Shown piece by piece: positions 50,406 to 59,107 of a stretch of DNA of 64,000 bases. Where the stretch lies: positions 62,001 to 126,000 of the forward strand of contig NZ_JAIUCZ020000011.1 in NCBI RefSeq assembly GCF_020176955.2, in the 5' to 3' direction. The translations under genes and the position numbers were made by a program. The DNA is from Nocardia sp. alder85J (GTDB lineage Bacteria > Actinomycetota > Actinomycetes > Mycobacteriales > Mycobacteriaceae). Each line of letters starts with the position of its first letter. The stretch's first letter is position 1. The notes under the pieces are model-generated. The model ran no database searches. It worked only from the letters and a program-made list of their open reading frames with translations, and was not told where the DNA came from.

Positions 50406-51335
50406 ATGGGGCGAGAAGACGAGCGCAGGCGGGTACGGGAACGACTGGACGCACTGGAGGCCGCGAAGTTCGGTTCGGGACCGCGGCCGGTACCGGGCGG
50501 CCGGTGGGATCAGGAGGAGTTCGGCACCGCGGAGCCGGATGCGGTTCCGCACGGGGCGCGGTGGGACGAGGTCGAGGCCCCGCACACCCCGCCGTGGCTC
50601 AGTGAGCCGGTCGGCAGCATGTCGCTGTGGCATCGCCGCTTGGTGCCCGAGCGGTTCCGCGGCCTGCGGCTGGACCCGGGCCGCCGCGGCGTCCTGGTCC
50701 TCGGCGCTCTCGCCGTGGCCGCGGTGGTGGTGGCGATGGCCTCCACACAACCGGAAACCACGGTGGCGCACCCTGTTCCACCGATCCCGGCCGCTCGTAC
50801 GCTGACGGTCACCCCGACCGCGCCCCCGGTGCATCTCGCGGAGACGCCGCGGACCCGGCCGGCGGAACTGGTGATCAGCGTGGTCGGGCAGGTGGAACAT
50901 CCGGGCCTGCTGCACATGCCGTCCGGTTCACGGGTGGCCGACGCGGTCTCGGCGGCCGTCGCCAAGGATGGCGCCGACCTCGCCACATTGAACCTCGCCC
51001 AGCGCCTCGCCGACGGTGACCAGGTGGTGGTGGGTCTGCCCGGCCCGACCTCCGGCCCAGCGCGACCGGGCAGCGTGGTGCTGTCCGCCCATCCGCCCGG
51101 CCCCGCCCGCACCCTCGGAACATCCGGCCCGGCCACCCCGGTCATGCGCGTCGACCTCAACACCGCCACCGAGGCCGACCTCGACGACCTGCCCGGTGTC
51201 GGCCCCGCGACCGCCCGCGCGATCCTCGCCTGGCGCACCGACCACGGTCGTTTCAGCAGCGTCGACCAACTCGCGGAAGTGGCCGGTATCGGCCCCTCGA
51301 AGCTCGAGCGCCTGCGCGCACTGGTCACCGTGTGA
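50406..51335 (+). CDS. comEA: ComEA-like DNA-binding protein
   Basis: The 309-residue protein has a cytosolic head of about 95 residues and one membrane helix (GVLVLGALAVAAVVVAMAS, about 99-117). An SLBB-like domain (VISVVGQVEHPGLLHMPSGSRVADAV) follows, then a C-terminal helix-hairpin-helix pair (VDLNTATEADLDDLPGVGPATARAIL and VAGIGPSKLERL). ComEA binds incoming DNA outside the membrane and passes it to ComEC, the next gene. Synteny is with Rv2415c. Confidence 0.9.
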   Translation: MGREDERRRVRERLDALEAAKFGSGPRPVPGGRWDQEEFGTAEPDAVPHGARWDEVEAPHTPPWLSEPVGSMSLWHRRLVPERFRGLRLDPGRRGVLVLGALAVAAVVVAMASTQPETTVAHPVPPIPAARTLTVTPTAPPVHLAETPRTRPAELVISVVGQVEHPGLLHMPSGSRVADAVSAAVAKDGADLATLNLAQRLADGDQVVVGLPGPTSGPARPGSVVLSAHPPGPARTLGTSGPATPVMRVDLNTATEADLDDLPGVGPATARAILAWRTDHGRFSSVDQLAEVAGIGPSKLERLRALVTV

Positions 51336-51366
51336 CCGGCCGGAACTCGTCAGGAGGCAGCACCGG

Positions 51367-53217
51367 ATGACCCGCCACCACCCCGAACCGCCCGGTCCCG
51401 ACCCCGTACCCCCCGGACCGGATCCCGGCGATGCGGATCACCTGGATCCCGGCGCCAGCGGTCCCGGTCGCTCCGATCCTGATCGCCGCGGGCCGGATCG
51501 GTCGAGGCCGGATCGCCTCGGGTCGGAGAGCTTCGGACCGGATGGTTTTCGACCGGGCCTCGTCGGTCTGGGGCGGCCGGGTTCGGACCGTCCTGGATCA
51601 GGCCGATTCGAGCCGGATCAATGCGGGGCGGATCGTTCCGGGCCAGATCGACCCGGCGCGGGTCGCCGCAGGCACCAGGAGCCCGAACGGGTGGCGCCGC
51701 CGTTGGATGCCCGCTTGGTGTTGCCTGCGGTTGTTTGCTGGTCGGTGACGCTGACGGCGATCGTGGCCGGTTGCCGGATCGGGCTGTTGCTGGCCGGAGG
51801 TCTGGCGGTCTCGGCGATTGCTGTGGCCGCGTGGCTGTTTCGGTCCGGTCGCCGTCACCCGGTTGCCGTGGTCGTTCTGGCCGGGTTGGTGACCGGTGCG
51901 GGATTCGCCGTCGCCGGGGCTTGGCACGAGGGGCGGGTCGCTGCTCATTCGCTTCGTCAGCTGGTTCCGGGGACCGTCGTCACCGTGGTCGCGGTCCCGA
52001 CCGACGATCCGAAGCCGTTGCCTGCCCGGGGTTTCGGGCCTCGGCAGTGGATGGTGCGGGCGGATCTGCGGGAGTATCGGTCCGGTTCTGGGCGGGTCCG
52101 TGCGGGTGGCGCGGTGATCGTGCTGGCGCAGGCCGATGGGTGGTCCGCGCTGTTGCCTGGGCAGCAGGTGGAATTCCGTGCCCGGCTGGAGAATCCGTGG
52201 CGGCGCGATCTGACCGTGGCGGTGCTGCGCGCGCGGGGGCGGCCCGGTGTCGTCATGGTGGCGCCTTGGTGGCAGCGGGCGGCGGGTGCTGTCCGTGGTC
52301 GCCTGGTCGAATCCGCCGCACGCACGTTGCCCGCCGATGCCGCTGGTCTGCTGCCCGGTTTGGTGGACGGTGACGTCTCCCGGCTGCCCGACCGGATACG
52401 GGAGAATTTCCAGCAGACCGACCTCACCCATCTGGTCGCCGTGTCCGGCACCAACGTCACGATCATCCTGATGGCGGTGTCGCGGTCGGTGGATCGGCTC
52501 ACCGTCGATCGGCGGCTCGGTATCGCGATCTCGGCGATCGCCTTGCTGGCGTTCGTGATTCTGGCCCGTCCGTCACCCACGGTGCTCCGGGCGGCGCTGA
52601 TGGGGGCGATTGCGGTCCTGGCAACCGCCTTGGGCCGCCGCAAGCAGGCGCTACCGGCCTTGTGCGCGGCCGTCATCGGGCTGATCGCCTACGACCCGGC
52701 CCTGGCCGTGGACATCGGCTTCGCCCTGTCCGTGCTGGCCACCGCCGGTCTGATCGTGTTGTCGCCGGGCTGGTCGCAGTGGCTGGAACAGCACGGGTGG
52801 CCGCATCGGGTCGCCGAGGGGTTCGCGATCGCCACGTCGGCCTTCCTGGTCACCACCCCGCTGCTGGCGGCGCTCACCGGTCATGTCGGCCTGCTGGCGA
52901 TCCTGGTGAACGTGCTGGTCGAACCGGCGATAGCCCCGATCACCATCCTCGGCACCCTGGCCGCTGTGACCTCGTGTGTCTGCCCACCGCTGGCCGATCT
53001 GCTCCTCCGCCTCACCATCCTGCCCTTGCGATGGTTGCTGTCGGTCTCCGAACATGGTGCGTCACTCGGTGTCTCGCTGTCGGTCCCGAACGGTGTGCGC
53101 GGCGGGATCGCGGCCGGCGCCGTTGTCGTGGTGGTGATCGCGGTACTGGTCCACGTCACCCGTGGAGTTCCGGCCTCCGGGGAATCCACCGCGCACGACC
53201 GTGACCCGGGTGGCTGA
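51367..53217 (+). CDS. comEC: ComEC/Rec2-type DNA-uptake channel
   Basis: The 616-residue membrane protein has a charged, repetitive Pro/Asp/Arg/Gly head (residues 1-115, GPDR-type repeats) and then many membrane helices. It carries the competence-domain signature DLTHLVAVSGTNVTII. It ends after the last helices with no metallo-beta-lactamase domain, as in mycobacterial ComEC. It should form the inner-membrane channel for single-stranded DNA. GGAGG lies 9 nt before ATG 51367. The M. tuberculosis counterpart (Rv2414c) is about 100 residues shorter, about the size of the extra head. Confidence 0.9.
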   Translation: MTRHHPEPPGPDPVPPGPDPGDADHLDPGASGPGRSDPDRRGPDRSRPDRLGSESFGPDGFRPGLVGLGRPGSDRPGSGRFEPDQCGADRSGPDRPGAGRRRHQEPERVAPPLDARLVLPAVVCWSVTLTAIVAGCRIGLLLAGGLAVSAIAVAAWLFRSGRRHPVAVVVLAGLVTGAGFAVAGAWHEGRVAAHSLRQLVPGTVVTVVAVPTDDPKPLPARGFGPRQWMVRADLREYRSGSGRVRAGGAVIVLAQADGWSALLPGQQVEFRARLENPWRRDLTVAVLRARGRPGVVMVAPWWQRAAGAVRGRLVESAARTLPADAAGLLPGLVDGDVSRLPDRIRENFQQTDLTHLVAVSGTNVTIILMAVSRSVDRLTVDRRLGIAISAIALLAFVILARPSPTVLRAALMGAIAVLATALGRRKQALPALCAAVIGLIAYDPALAVDIGFALSVLATAGLIVLSPGWSQWLEQHGWPHRVAEGFAIATSAFLVTTPLLAALTGHVGLLAILVNVLVEPAIAPITILGTLAAVTSCVCPPLADLLLRLTILPLRWLLSVSEHGASLGVSLSVPNGVRGGIAAGAVVVVVIAVLVHVTRGVPASGESTAHDRDPGG

Positions 53218-53513
53218 GTTCGCGCGGTGGCGGGCTGCGGTCAGGACCGGGCGCGTCCGAAGGGATCGGTCGACTGTCGCGACCGGAGGGAGGCTTGTCG
53301 GTCGAGTTGTCGGCGCGCCGTCCTACCGGGTGGCTTCGGCGGCTTGTGGATATCTCGGCCGATGGCGGTTCGGCCGGGCGGGCAGCGACCTGCGGGACGA
53401 TCGCCGGGTCGGCCGGTGTTCCGGAGAGTGCGGCTGCCGGAGGCTCGAATGCCGAGGCGGGGGTCTCGGGAGTCTCTTGCGCGGCCGGTGCGTGGCGATG
53501 CGAAGCTGTGGGC
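53218..53513. other. Intergenic region between comEC and the carboxylase
   Basis: Nothing recognisable is encoded in these 296 bp. The carboxylase frame is open upstream from 53295, but that part has an unlikely Ala/Gly/Ser composition and no family match. A minus-strand frame (53156-53533) is low-complexity. Confidence 0.4.
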
Positions 53514-56500
53514 ATGCGTGTTGTGGTGGCCAATCGGGGTGAGGTGGCGGTGCGCGTGTTGCGGACCGCTCGGGAGCGGGGTTGGGCGACGGTGGCGCTG
53601 CATACCGGGGACGAGGCGGGGAGTCTGCCGGTGCGGCTCGCCGACGAGGCGGTGCGGTTGCCGGGTCGTGGGGCCGCGGCCTTCCTGGACGTCGCCGCCG
53701 TGGTCGCGGCCGCCGCCTCGGCGGGGGCCGGTGCGCTGGTACATCCGGGTTACGGATTCCTCAGTGAGAGCGCGGAATTGGCCGAGGCTTGTGCGGCCGC
53801 GGGGCTGGTGTTCGTCGGGCCCGCGCCGGAGGTGCTGCGGGTGTTCGGGAACAAGGTCGCGGCGCGGGCGGCCGCCGAGCGGGCCGGGGTTCCGGTGATT
53901 CCGGCGACGACCGCGGGGGCGGGGACCGAGGAGATCTCGGCGTTGCTGGGTGCGCATCCCGGTGGGGTGATGATCAAGGCGGTCGCGGGTGGGGGCGGGC
54001 GGGGAATGCGGCTGGTGCGTGCGGCGGGGGAGGTCGAGGAGGCCTGTGCGCGGTGCCGGGCCGAGGCGCGGGCCGGGTTCGGGGACGACACCGTGTATGC
54101 CGAGGCGGTGGTGGCCGGGGCCCGGCACATCGAGGTGCAGGTGGTGGCCGACGGCGCCGATGCGGTGGCGCTGGGGGATCGGGATTGCAGCGTGCAGCGG
54201 CGGCAGCAGAAGGTGATCGAGGTGGCGCCCGCGCCGGACCTCGATCCACGAGTACGCGACGGTGTGCATCGCGCGGCGGTGGCGATCGCCCGGTCGGTCG
54301 GCGCCCGAGGGGTGATCACGGTCGAATTCCTGGTCAGTGCTTCGGATTACCGGTTTCTCGAGGTGAATCCGCGGTTGCAGGTGGAGCACACCGTGACCGA
54401 GGAGGTGACCGGGGTGGATCTGGTTGCCGTGCAACTGGATCTGGCGGTCGGGCGGAAGCTCGCGGAACTCGATCCGGCGCTGGGGCCGGCGGCCGACGGT
54501 GGCGCGGGGGCCGCGGTGGCGCCGCGCGGGTGTGCGGTGCAGGCGCGGGTCAATGCCGAGACCAGTGGAGCGGACGGGATGCTGTTGCCGAGTACCGGTG
54601 TGCTGACCGGGTTCTCGGCGCCGACCGGGGTGGGGGTGCGGGTCGACACCGCAGCCCGGACCGGGATGCGGCAGACCGCGCAGTTCGATCCGCTGCTGGC
54701 CAAGGTGATCACGCGGGGACCGTCGTACCGGTCTGCGCTGCAACGGTGTTCGGATGCGCTCGCCGAGCTGGAGGTGCACGGTGTGGCGACCAATGCCGGG
54801 CTGCTGCGGGCCGTCCTGGACGAGCTCGCCGGAACCGGTCCGGTCGACACCACCTGGTTCGAGCAGAATCTCGCTGCATTGAGCGCTCGTGCGGCGGAAT
54901 CGGCTCCGGAGGTGGACGGTCGCGACGGCTCCGCTCTCGGATCGGTGGGCAGCGGGTCGGCGCCACAGGTGACGGGTGCGGGCCGGAGGGGGCGCGCCGC
55001 AGCGCCGGAGGGCCGACGGTCTGCCGAGGCCGAGCGGAATGCGGCGTTCAGGGTCGAACACTCGAAGCGGGCAGCGCGTGACGCGGCGTCGGGGGACGAA
55101 CCGACGGGTGGGGCAGCGCGCACCGCAGGGCCGGAGGACGAGCGGTTCGCCGGGGCCGGGCGCGATGCGGCGTGGGCGGACGAGTTGTCCGACGGGGAGG
55201 GGGTGTTGCGGTCGCCGATGGGGGCCACGGTGGTGACGCTGGTGGCGCCCGGAACGGTGGTCGCGGCCGGGGCCGAGGTCGTCGTGCTGGAGGCGATGAA
55301 GATGCAGCACGCGGTGCGGGCGGAGCGGCCGATGCGGGTCGTGCGGCACACCGTCGCCGTCGGGGATGTCGTCGATCAGCATGTGCCGCTGCTGGTCTGG
55401 GCCGAGGCCGATCACGACGGTGAGATCGCGGATGTCGCCGCGATCGATCCGGATGCGATCCGGGCGGATCTGGCCGAGGTGCTGGATCGCAATGCGGGCA
55501 CGCTGGACGCCGCGCGGCCGGTGGCGGTCGGCAAGCGGCACGAGCTGGGGCGTCGCACCGCTCGTGAGAACATCGCAGACTTGGTCGACGACGGCAGTTT
55601 CACGGAGTACGGCGGTCTGGCGATCGCGGCGCAGAAGGCGCGGCGCAGTGTGGAGGACCTGATCGCGAACACCCCGGCGGACGGTCTGGTCGCCGGGATC
55701 GCCACGATCGGTGCCGATCGCTTCGGGGCCGATCGGGCGCAGGCCGTGGTCATGTCGTACGACTACACCGTGCTGGCCGGAACCCAGGGCATGCGCAACC
55801 ACTCGAAGACCGACCGGATGCTGGAACTCGCGTACGAGCGGCGGCTGCCGGTGGTGTTCTTCACCGAAGGTGGCGGCGGGCGGCCCGGCGACACCGACCA
55901 CGGTGGTATCTCCGGTCTCGACGTCACCACCTTCCGGGTGATGGGGGCGCTGTCCGGCCGGGTGCCGTTGATCGGCATCGTGTCGGGACGCTGTTTCGCC
56001 GGCAATGCCGCGCTGCTGGGGATGTGCGATGTCGTGATCGCCACGCCCGACGCCAATATCGGGATGGGCGGGCCCGCGATGATCGAGGGCGGCGGGCTCG
56101 GGGTGTACACGCCCGAGGAGATCGGGCCGATCGAGGTGCAGCGGCGCAACGGTGTCGTGCACATCGTGGCCGCCGACGAGGCCGAGGCGGTCGCGATCGC
56201 GCGGCGGTACCTCGCCTACTTCCAGGGGGACACCGCGACGTGGGAGGCGCCCGATCCGCGGCTGGCGCGGCATGTGGTGCCGGAGAATCGGTTGCGCGCC
56301 TACGATATTCGCGCCGCGATCGAGGCCGTCGCCGATGTCGGCTCGATGCTCGAGCTGCGGCGGGACTGGGCGACCGGGGTGGTCACCGCGCTGGTGCGGG
56401 TGGAGGGCAGGCCGTTCGGGCTGATCGCCAACGACTGCCGGCACCTCGGCGGCGCCATCGATGCCCCGGCGGCCGACAAGCTCAGTGCCTTCCTGCGGCT

Positions 56501-56975
56501 GTGCGGGGCCCACGGCCTGCCGATCGTGTCCCTGTGCGACACACCGGGTTTCATGGTCGGTCCGGAGGCCGAGAAGCAGGCGACGGTGACCCGGTTCAGC
56601 CGGTTGTTCGTCGACGCGGCCGCGCTGAAGGTCCCGTTCGGCACGGTCGTCGTGCGTAAGGGGTACGGACTGGGCGCACAGGCGATGGCCGCCGGTTCCT
56701 TCCGCTCCCCGGACTTCGTGATCGCCTGGCCCACCGGCGAAATCGGCGGGATGGGCCTGGAAGGCGCAGTCCGCCTGGGCTTCTCGAAGGAGCTCGCGAA
56801 GATCGAGGATCCGGTGAAGCGCCAGGAGGCCTTCGACGGTCTGGTCCAGCTCGCCTACGCCAACGGCAAGGCCCTCACCGCCGCCACGGTGCTGGAACTG
56901 GACGCCGTCATCGACCCGGCCGACACCCGCCGCTGGATCCGCACGCTCCGCCGTCCGGAGACACCGGCGGTGTGA
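53514..56975 (+). CDS. Single-chain biotin-dependent acyl-CoA carboxylase (LCC-type)
   Basis: The 1153-residue protein joins all three carboxylase activities. Biotin carboxylase spans about 1-450 (MRVVVANRGEVAVRVLR, IKAVAGGGGRGMR, EVNPRLQVEHTVTEE). A low-complexity linker covers about 460-560, followed by biotinyl carrier EAMKM with Lys596. The carboxyltransferase halves span about 650-1150 (GVYTPEEIGPIEVQRRNG, LCDTPGFMVGPEAEK, GYGLGAQAMAAGSF). This layout matches the single-chain long-chain acyl-CoA carboxylase described from M. avium. It would make malonyl-type CoAs for lipid synthesis. I start at ATG 53514, right before the fold. Confidence 0.9.
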   Translation: MRVVVANRGEVAVRVLRTARERGWATVALHTGDEAGSLPVRLADEAVRLPGRGAAAFLDVAAVVAAAASAGAGALVHPGYGFLSESAELAEACAAAGLVFVGPAPEVLRVFGNKVAARAAAERAGVPVIPATTAGAGTEEISALLGAHPGGVMIKAVAGGGGRGMRLVRAAGEVEEACARCRAEARAGFGDDTVYAEAVVAGARHIEVQVVADGADAVALGDRDCSVQRRQQKVIEVAPAPDLDPRVRDGVHRAAVAIARSVGARGVITVEFLVSASDYRFLEVNPRLQVEHTVTEEVTGVDLVAVQLDLAVGRKLAELDPALGPAADGGAGAAVAPRGCAVQARVNAETSGADGMLLPSTGVLTGFSAPTGVGVRVDTAARTGMRQTAQFDPLLAKVITRGPSYRSALQRCSDALAELEVHGVATNAGLLRAVLDELAGTGPVDTTWFEQNLAALSARAAESAPEVDGRDGSALGSVGSGSAPQVTGAGRRGRAAAPEGRRSAEAERNAAFRVEHSKRAARDAASGDEPTGGAARTAGPEDERFAGAGRDAAWADELSDGEGVLRSPMGATVVTLVAPGTVVAAGAEVVVLEAMKMQHAVRAERPMRVVRHTVAVGDVVDQHVPLLVWAEADHDGEIADVAAIDPDAIRADLAEVLDRNAGTLDAARPVAVGKRHELGRRTARENIADLVDDGSFTEYGGLAIAAQKARRSVEDLIANTPADGLVAGIATIGADRFGADRAQAVVMSYDYTVLAGTQGMRNHSKTDRMLELAYERRLPVVFFTEGGGGRPGDTDHGGISGLDVTTFRVMGALSGRVPLIGIVSGRCFAGNAALLGMCDVVIATPDANIGMGGPAMIEGGGLGVYTPEEIGPIEVQRRNGVVHIVAADEAEAVAIARRYLAYFQGDTATWEAPDPRLARHVVPENRLRAYDIRAAIEAVADVGSMLELRRDWATGVVTALVRVEGRPFGLIANDCRHLGGAIDAPAADKLSAFLRLCGAHGLPIVSLCDTPGFMVGPEAEKQATVTRFSRLFVDAAALKVPFGTVVVRKGYGLGAQAMAAGSFRSPDFVIAWPTGEIGGMGLEGAVRLGFSKELAKIEDPVKRQEAFDGLVQLAYANGKALTAATVLELDAVIDPADTRRWIRTLRRPETPAV

Positions 56976-57181
56976 TCCTCCGGTGCCGGCCCGGCGGCGC
57001 GATGGCTGCGCGACGGTCGCGATGCCGGATCACCGTATTCCGTGGGTGAGTGACGGGTGCGAGTCTCCGATGTGGAGGGAGATCGGCGCCCGTGGCCGGG
57101 TGCCGCTCGATGTGGGGCGGCCCGGGATCAATAGTGGGTGAACAGGTTTCGTAGCACCTCGGTTCCGAAATCCAGGACCTC

Positions 57182-57202
57182 GGCCGGAACGCGGTTCCGG
57201 CC
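57182..57202. terminator. Hairpin between convergent carboxylase and transglutaminase genes
   Basis: GGCCGGAAC (57182-57190) and GTTCCGGCC (57194-57202) form a perfect 9-bp stem with loop GCG. It could terminate both converging transcripts. The rest of the 263-bp gap (56976-57238) shows no gene. Confidence 0.5.
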
Positions 57203-57238
57203 ACGGTGCTGTGGCTCGACACGCCGCGCACCTTCTGA

Positions 57239-58078
57239 TCACGCCAGCCGGGTGACCTCCACGACCACCTCGAGGTCGGTGGACCCGTCCCCGGAGAAGA
57301 TGCCCTTCAGCGGTGTCACGTCGGCGTAGTCGCGGCCGACGCCGACGGAGACGTGCTGTTCGTTGATCGCGATGTTGTTGGTCGGGTCGTAACCCCACCA
57401 GCCGCCGGTCCACGCCTCCACCCAGGCGTGCGACTGACCGGCGACGGATTCGCCGATCGGCGCCGACGGCTGCGGGTGCAGATAGCCGGAGACATAGCGG
57501 CTGGGAATCCCCATGGCGCGCAACAGGACCAGGGTCAGATGCGCGTAATCCTGGCAGACGCCCTTGCGTTCGGCGAACGCCTGCACCGCGGAGGTGTGCA
57601 CCGAGGTGGTGCCCGCGATGTAGTCCATTTCGCTGTGCACCCATTCGGCCGCGCGCACCACGGCCTTCTCCGGTGGCACGCCGCGGGAGAGCTGCCGGGC
57701 GACGGTGGCCAGCCGGCGGTCGCGCGGCACGTACTCCGTCGGTTCCAGCAGTTCGTCGAAGCGGTCGAGCAGCTCCTCGCTCTGCAACTGCTCCCAGGAC
57801 AGCTCCTCCAGCGGTCCGCCGTCGGGCTCGGTTTCCACCACCGACGCGCCGGTCACCTCGAGTTCGGTGTGCGGGGCGTGCAGATCGAAGGCGGTGACCT
57901 GGGTGCCCCAGTAGTCGGTATATCGGTAGGCCCGGGTCGAGGGCACCGTCTCGACCCGGTTCAGGATCACGTTCTGCCGGCTGTCCGCGCGCGGGGTGAG
58001 GCGCGCCTCGTTGAACGATCGGGTCACCGGGGCGTCGTACACGTATCCGGTGGTGTGCACCACTCGCATTCGCCACAT
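57239..58078 (-). CDS. Transglutaminase-like cysteine peptidase-fold protein
   Basis: The 279-residue protein has an N-terminal beta domain (RVVHTTGYVYDAPVTRSFNEARLTPR) and a transglutaminase core with the triad Cys175 (GVCQDYAHL), His217 (SHAWVEAW) and Asp231 (YDPTNN). It is the third gene of the ATP-grasp/alpha-E/transglutaminase operon (Rv2411c-Rv2409c homologues). GGAGG lies 7 nt before ATG 58078 and overlaps the end of the alpha-E gene, whose stop is 2 nt away. It may hydrolyse or crosslink a peptide made by its partners; the substrate is unknown. Confidence 0.9.
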   Translation of the reverse strand: MWRMRVVHTTGYVYDAPVTRSFNEARLTPRADSRQNVILNRVETVPSTRAYRYTDYWGTQVTAFDLHAPHTELEVTGASVVETEPDGGPLEELSWEQLQSEELLDRFDELLEPTEYVPRDRRLATVARQLSRGVPPEKAVVRAAEWVHSEMDYIAGTTSVHTSAVQAFAERKGVCQDYAHLTLVLLRAMGIPSRYVSGYLHPQPSAPIGESVAGQSHAWVEAWTGGWWGYDPTNNIAINEQHVSVGVGRDYADVTPLKGIFSGDGSTDLEVVVEVTRLA

Positions 58079-58080
58079 GC

Positions 58081-59046
58081 CTAGACCTCCTCCACTTGTC
58101 GATCCTGACTGGAGTGCAGGTCCGTCCAGGCCACCCACGGCGCCGCGTAGAAGTACTGGCGTGAGACCGCCTCGCTGACCTGGCGGCAGGTCTGCTGCAA
58201 CAGCACCAGCCTGGTCTGTAGATCCTCCAACAGCACACCGGGCGGCAGGAATTCGAGTTCGCTGCGGCCGCGGCCGAGCAACCGGCCCGCCTCGTGCTGC
58301 GCGGCGAAACGGCCGTTGGGGCGCTGATCCAGCTCCTGGAGACAGGCTTCGGCCACGCGCAGCGAATGGAAGACCGAGCGCGGGAAGGACCGGTCCAGCA
58401 GCATGAACTCCACCACCAGGTTGGCGTCGAGAGCGCCGCGATGCGAGCGCAGGTAGGTGTCGTGCCCGCCGGCCGAGCGCAGCACCGTCACCCAGGCGGG
58501 GGACGAGGCCCGGTCGCCGGCACGTGACAGCAGCAGCCGGACGGTCATGTCGACCCGCTCGATCGTGCGGCCCAGCAACAGGAATCGGTAGCCGTCGTCG
58601 CGGCTGAGCGTCGAATCCGACAGTCCCGCGAACATCGCCGCCCGGCCGGTGATGTAGTGGAAGAACTCGTGCGGGCCCAGCGCCCGCGCGTTCTTCTCCG
58701 CCGCAGCCAGGCCGTTGTAGGTGGCGTTGAGGCATTCCCACATCTCGCTGGTGGTGACTTCCCTTGCACCGCGGGCGTTCTCCCGGGCCTTGGCGATCGA
58801 ATCGACGATCGAACCGCCGTGGTCGTGGCTGAACGCCACCAGATCCGTCACCGACCAGACATCGAGTTCGCCCTCGGGCGGCTCGATTCCCAATACCCGC
58901 AGCATCACCCGCGAGGCGCGATCCGGGTCGACCGTCGAATCCTCCAGCAGCTGGTGCACTGCCACATCGAGGATCCGCGCGGTATCGTCGGCCCGCTCCA
59001 CATATCTGCCGATCCAATACAGGGATTCGGCATTGCGCGCCAACAT
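58081..59046 (-). CDS. Alpha-E domain protein (DUF403)
   Basis: This 321-residue, nearly all-helical protein begins MLARNAESLYWIGRYVERADDTARIL, the standard alpha-E start, and keeps FHYITGRAAMFAGLSDSTLSRD and LLGRTIERVDMTVRLLL. Alpha-E proteins are always paired with the circularly permuted ATP-grasp protein and transglutaminase, but have no proven activity. The gene is 61 nt after the ATP-grasp stop and 2 nt before the transglutaminase start. Confidence 0.9.
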   Translation of the reverse strand: MLARNAESLYWIGRYVERADDTARILDVAVHQLLEDSTVDPDRASRVMLRVLGIEPPEGELDVWSVTDLVAFSHDHGGSIVDSIAKARENARGAREVTTSEMWECLNATYNGLAAAEKNARALGPHEFFHYITGRAAMFAGLSDSTLSRDDGYRFLLLGRTIERVDMTVRLLLSRAGDRASSPAWVTVLRSAGGHDTYLRSHRGALDANLVVEFMLLDRSFPRSVFHSLRVAEACLQELDQRPNGRFAAQHEAGRLLGRGRSELEFLPPGVLLEDLQTRLVLLQQTCRQVSEAVSRQYFYAAPWVAWTDLHSSQDRQVEEV

Positions 59047-59107
59047 CTTCGCCCACCGCCTTCAATTGTCCCGCGCCCTCGTGCCGCTCGGCGGCACGAC
59101 GACCGGG

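Noticed and set aside
53295..53513. An N-terminal extension of the carboxylase
   Set aside because: The added residues are Ala/Gly/Ser-rich with no similarity to the family, and the fold starts cleanly at ATG 53514.
53241..56513. A 1090-codon minus-strand open frame across the carboxylase
   Set aside because: It is antisense to a clearly conserved enzyme and has a His/Arg/Pro composition typical of shadows.
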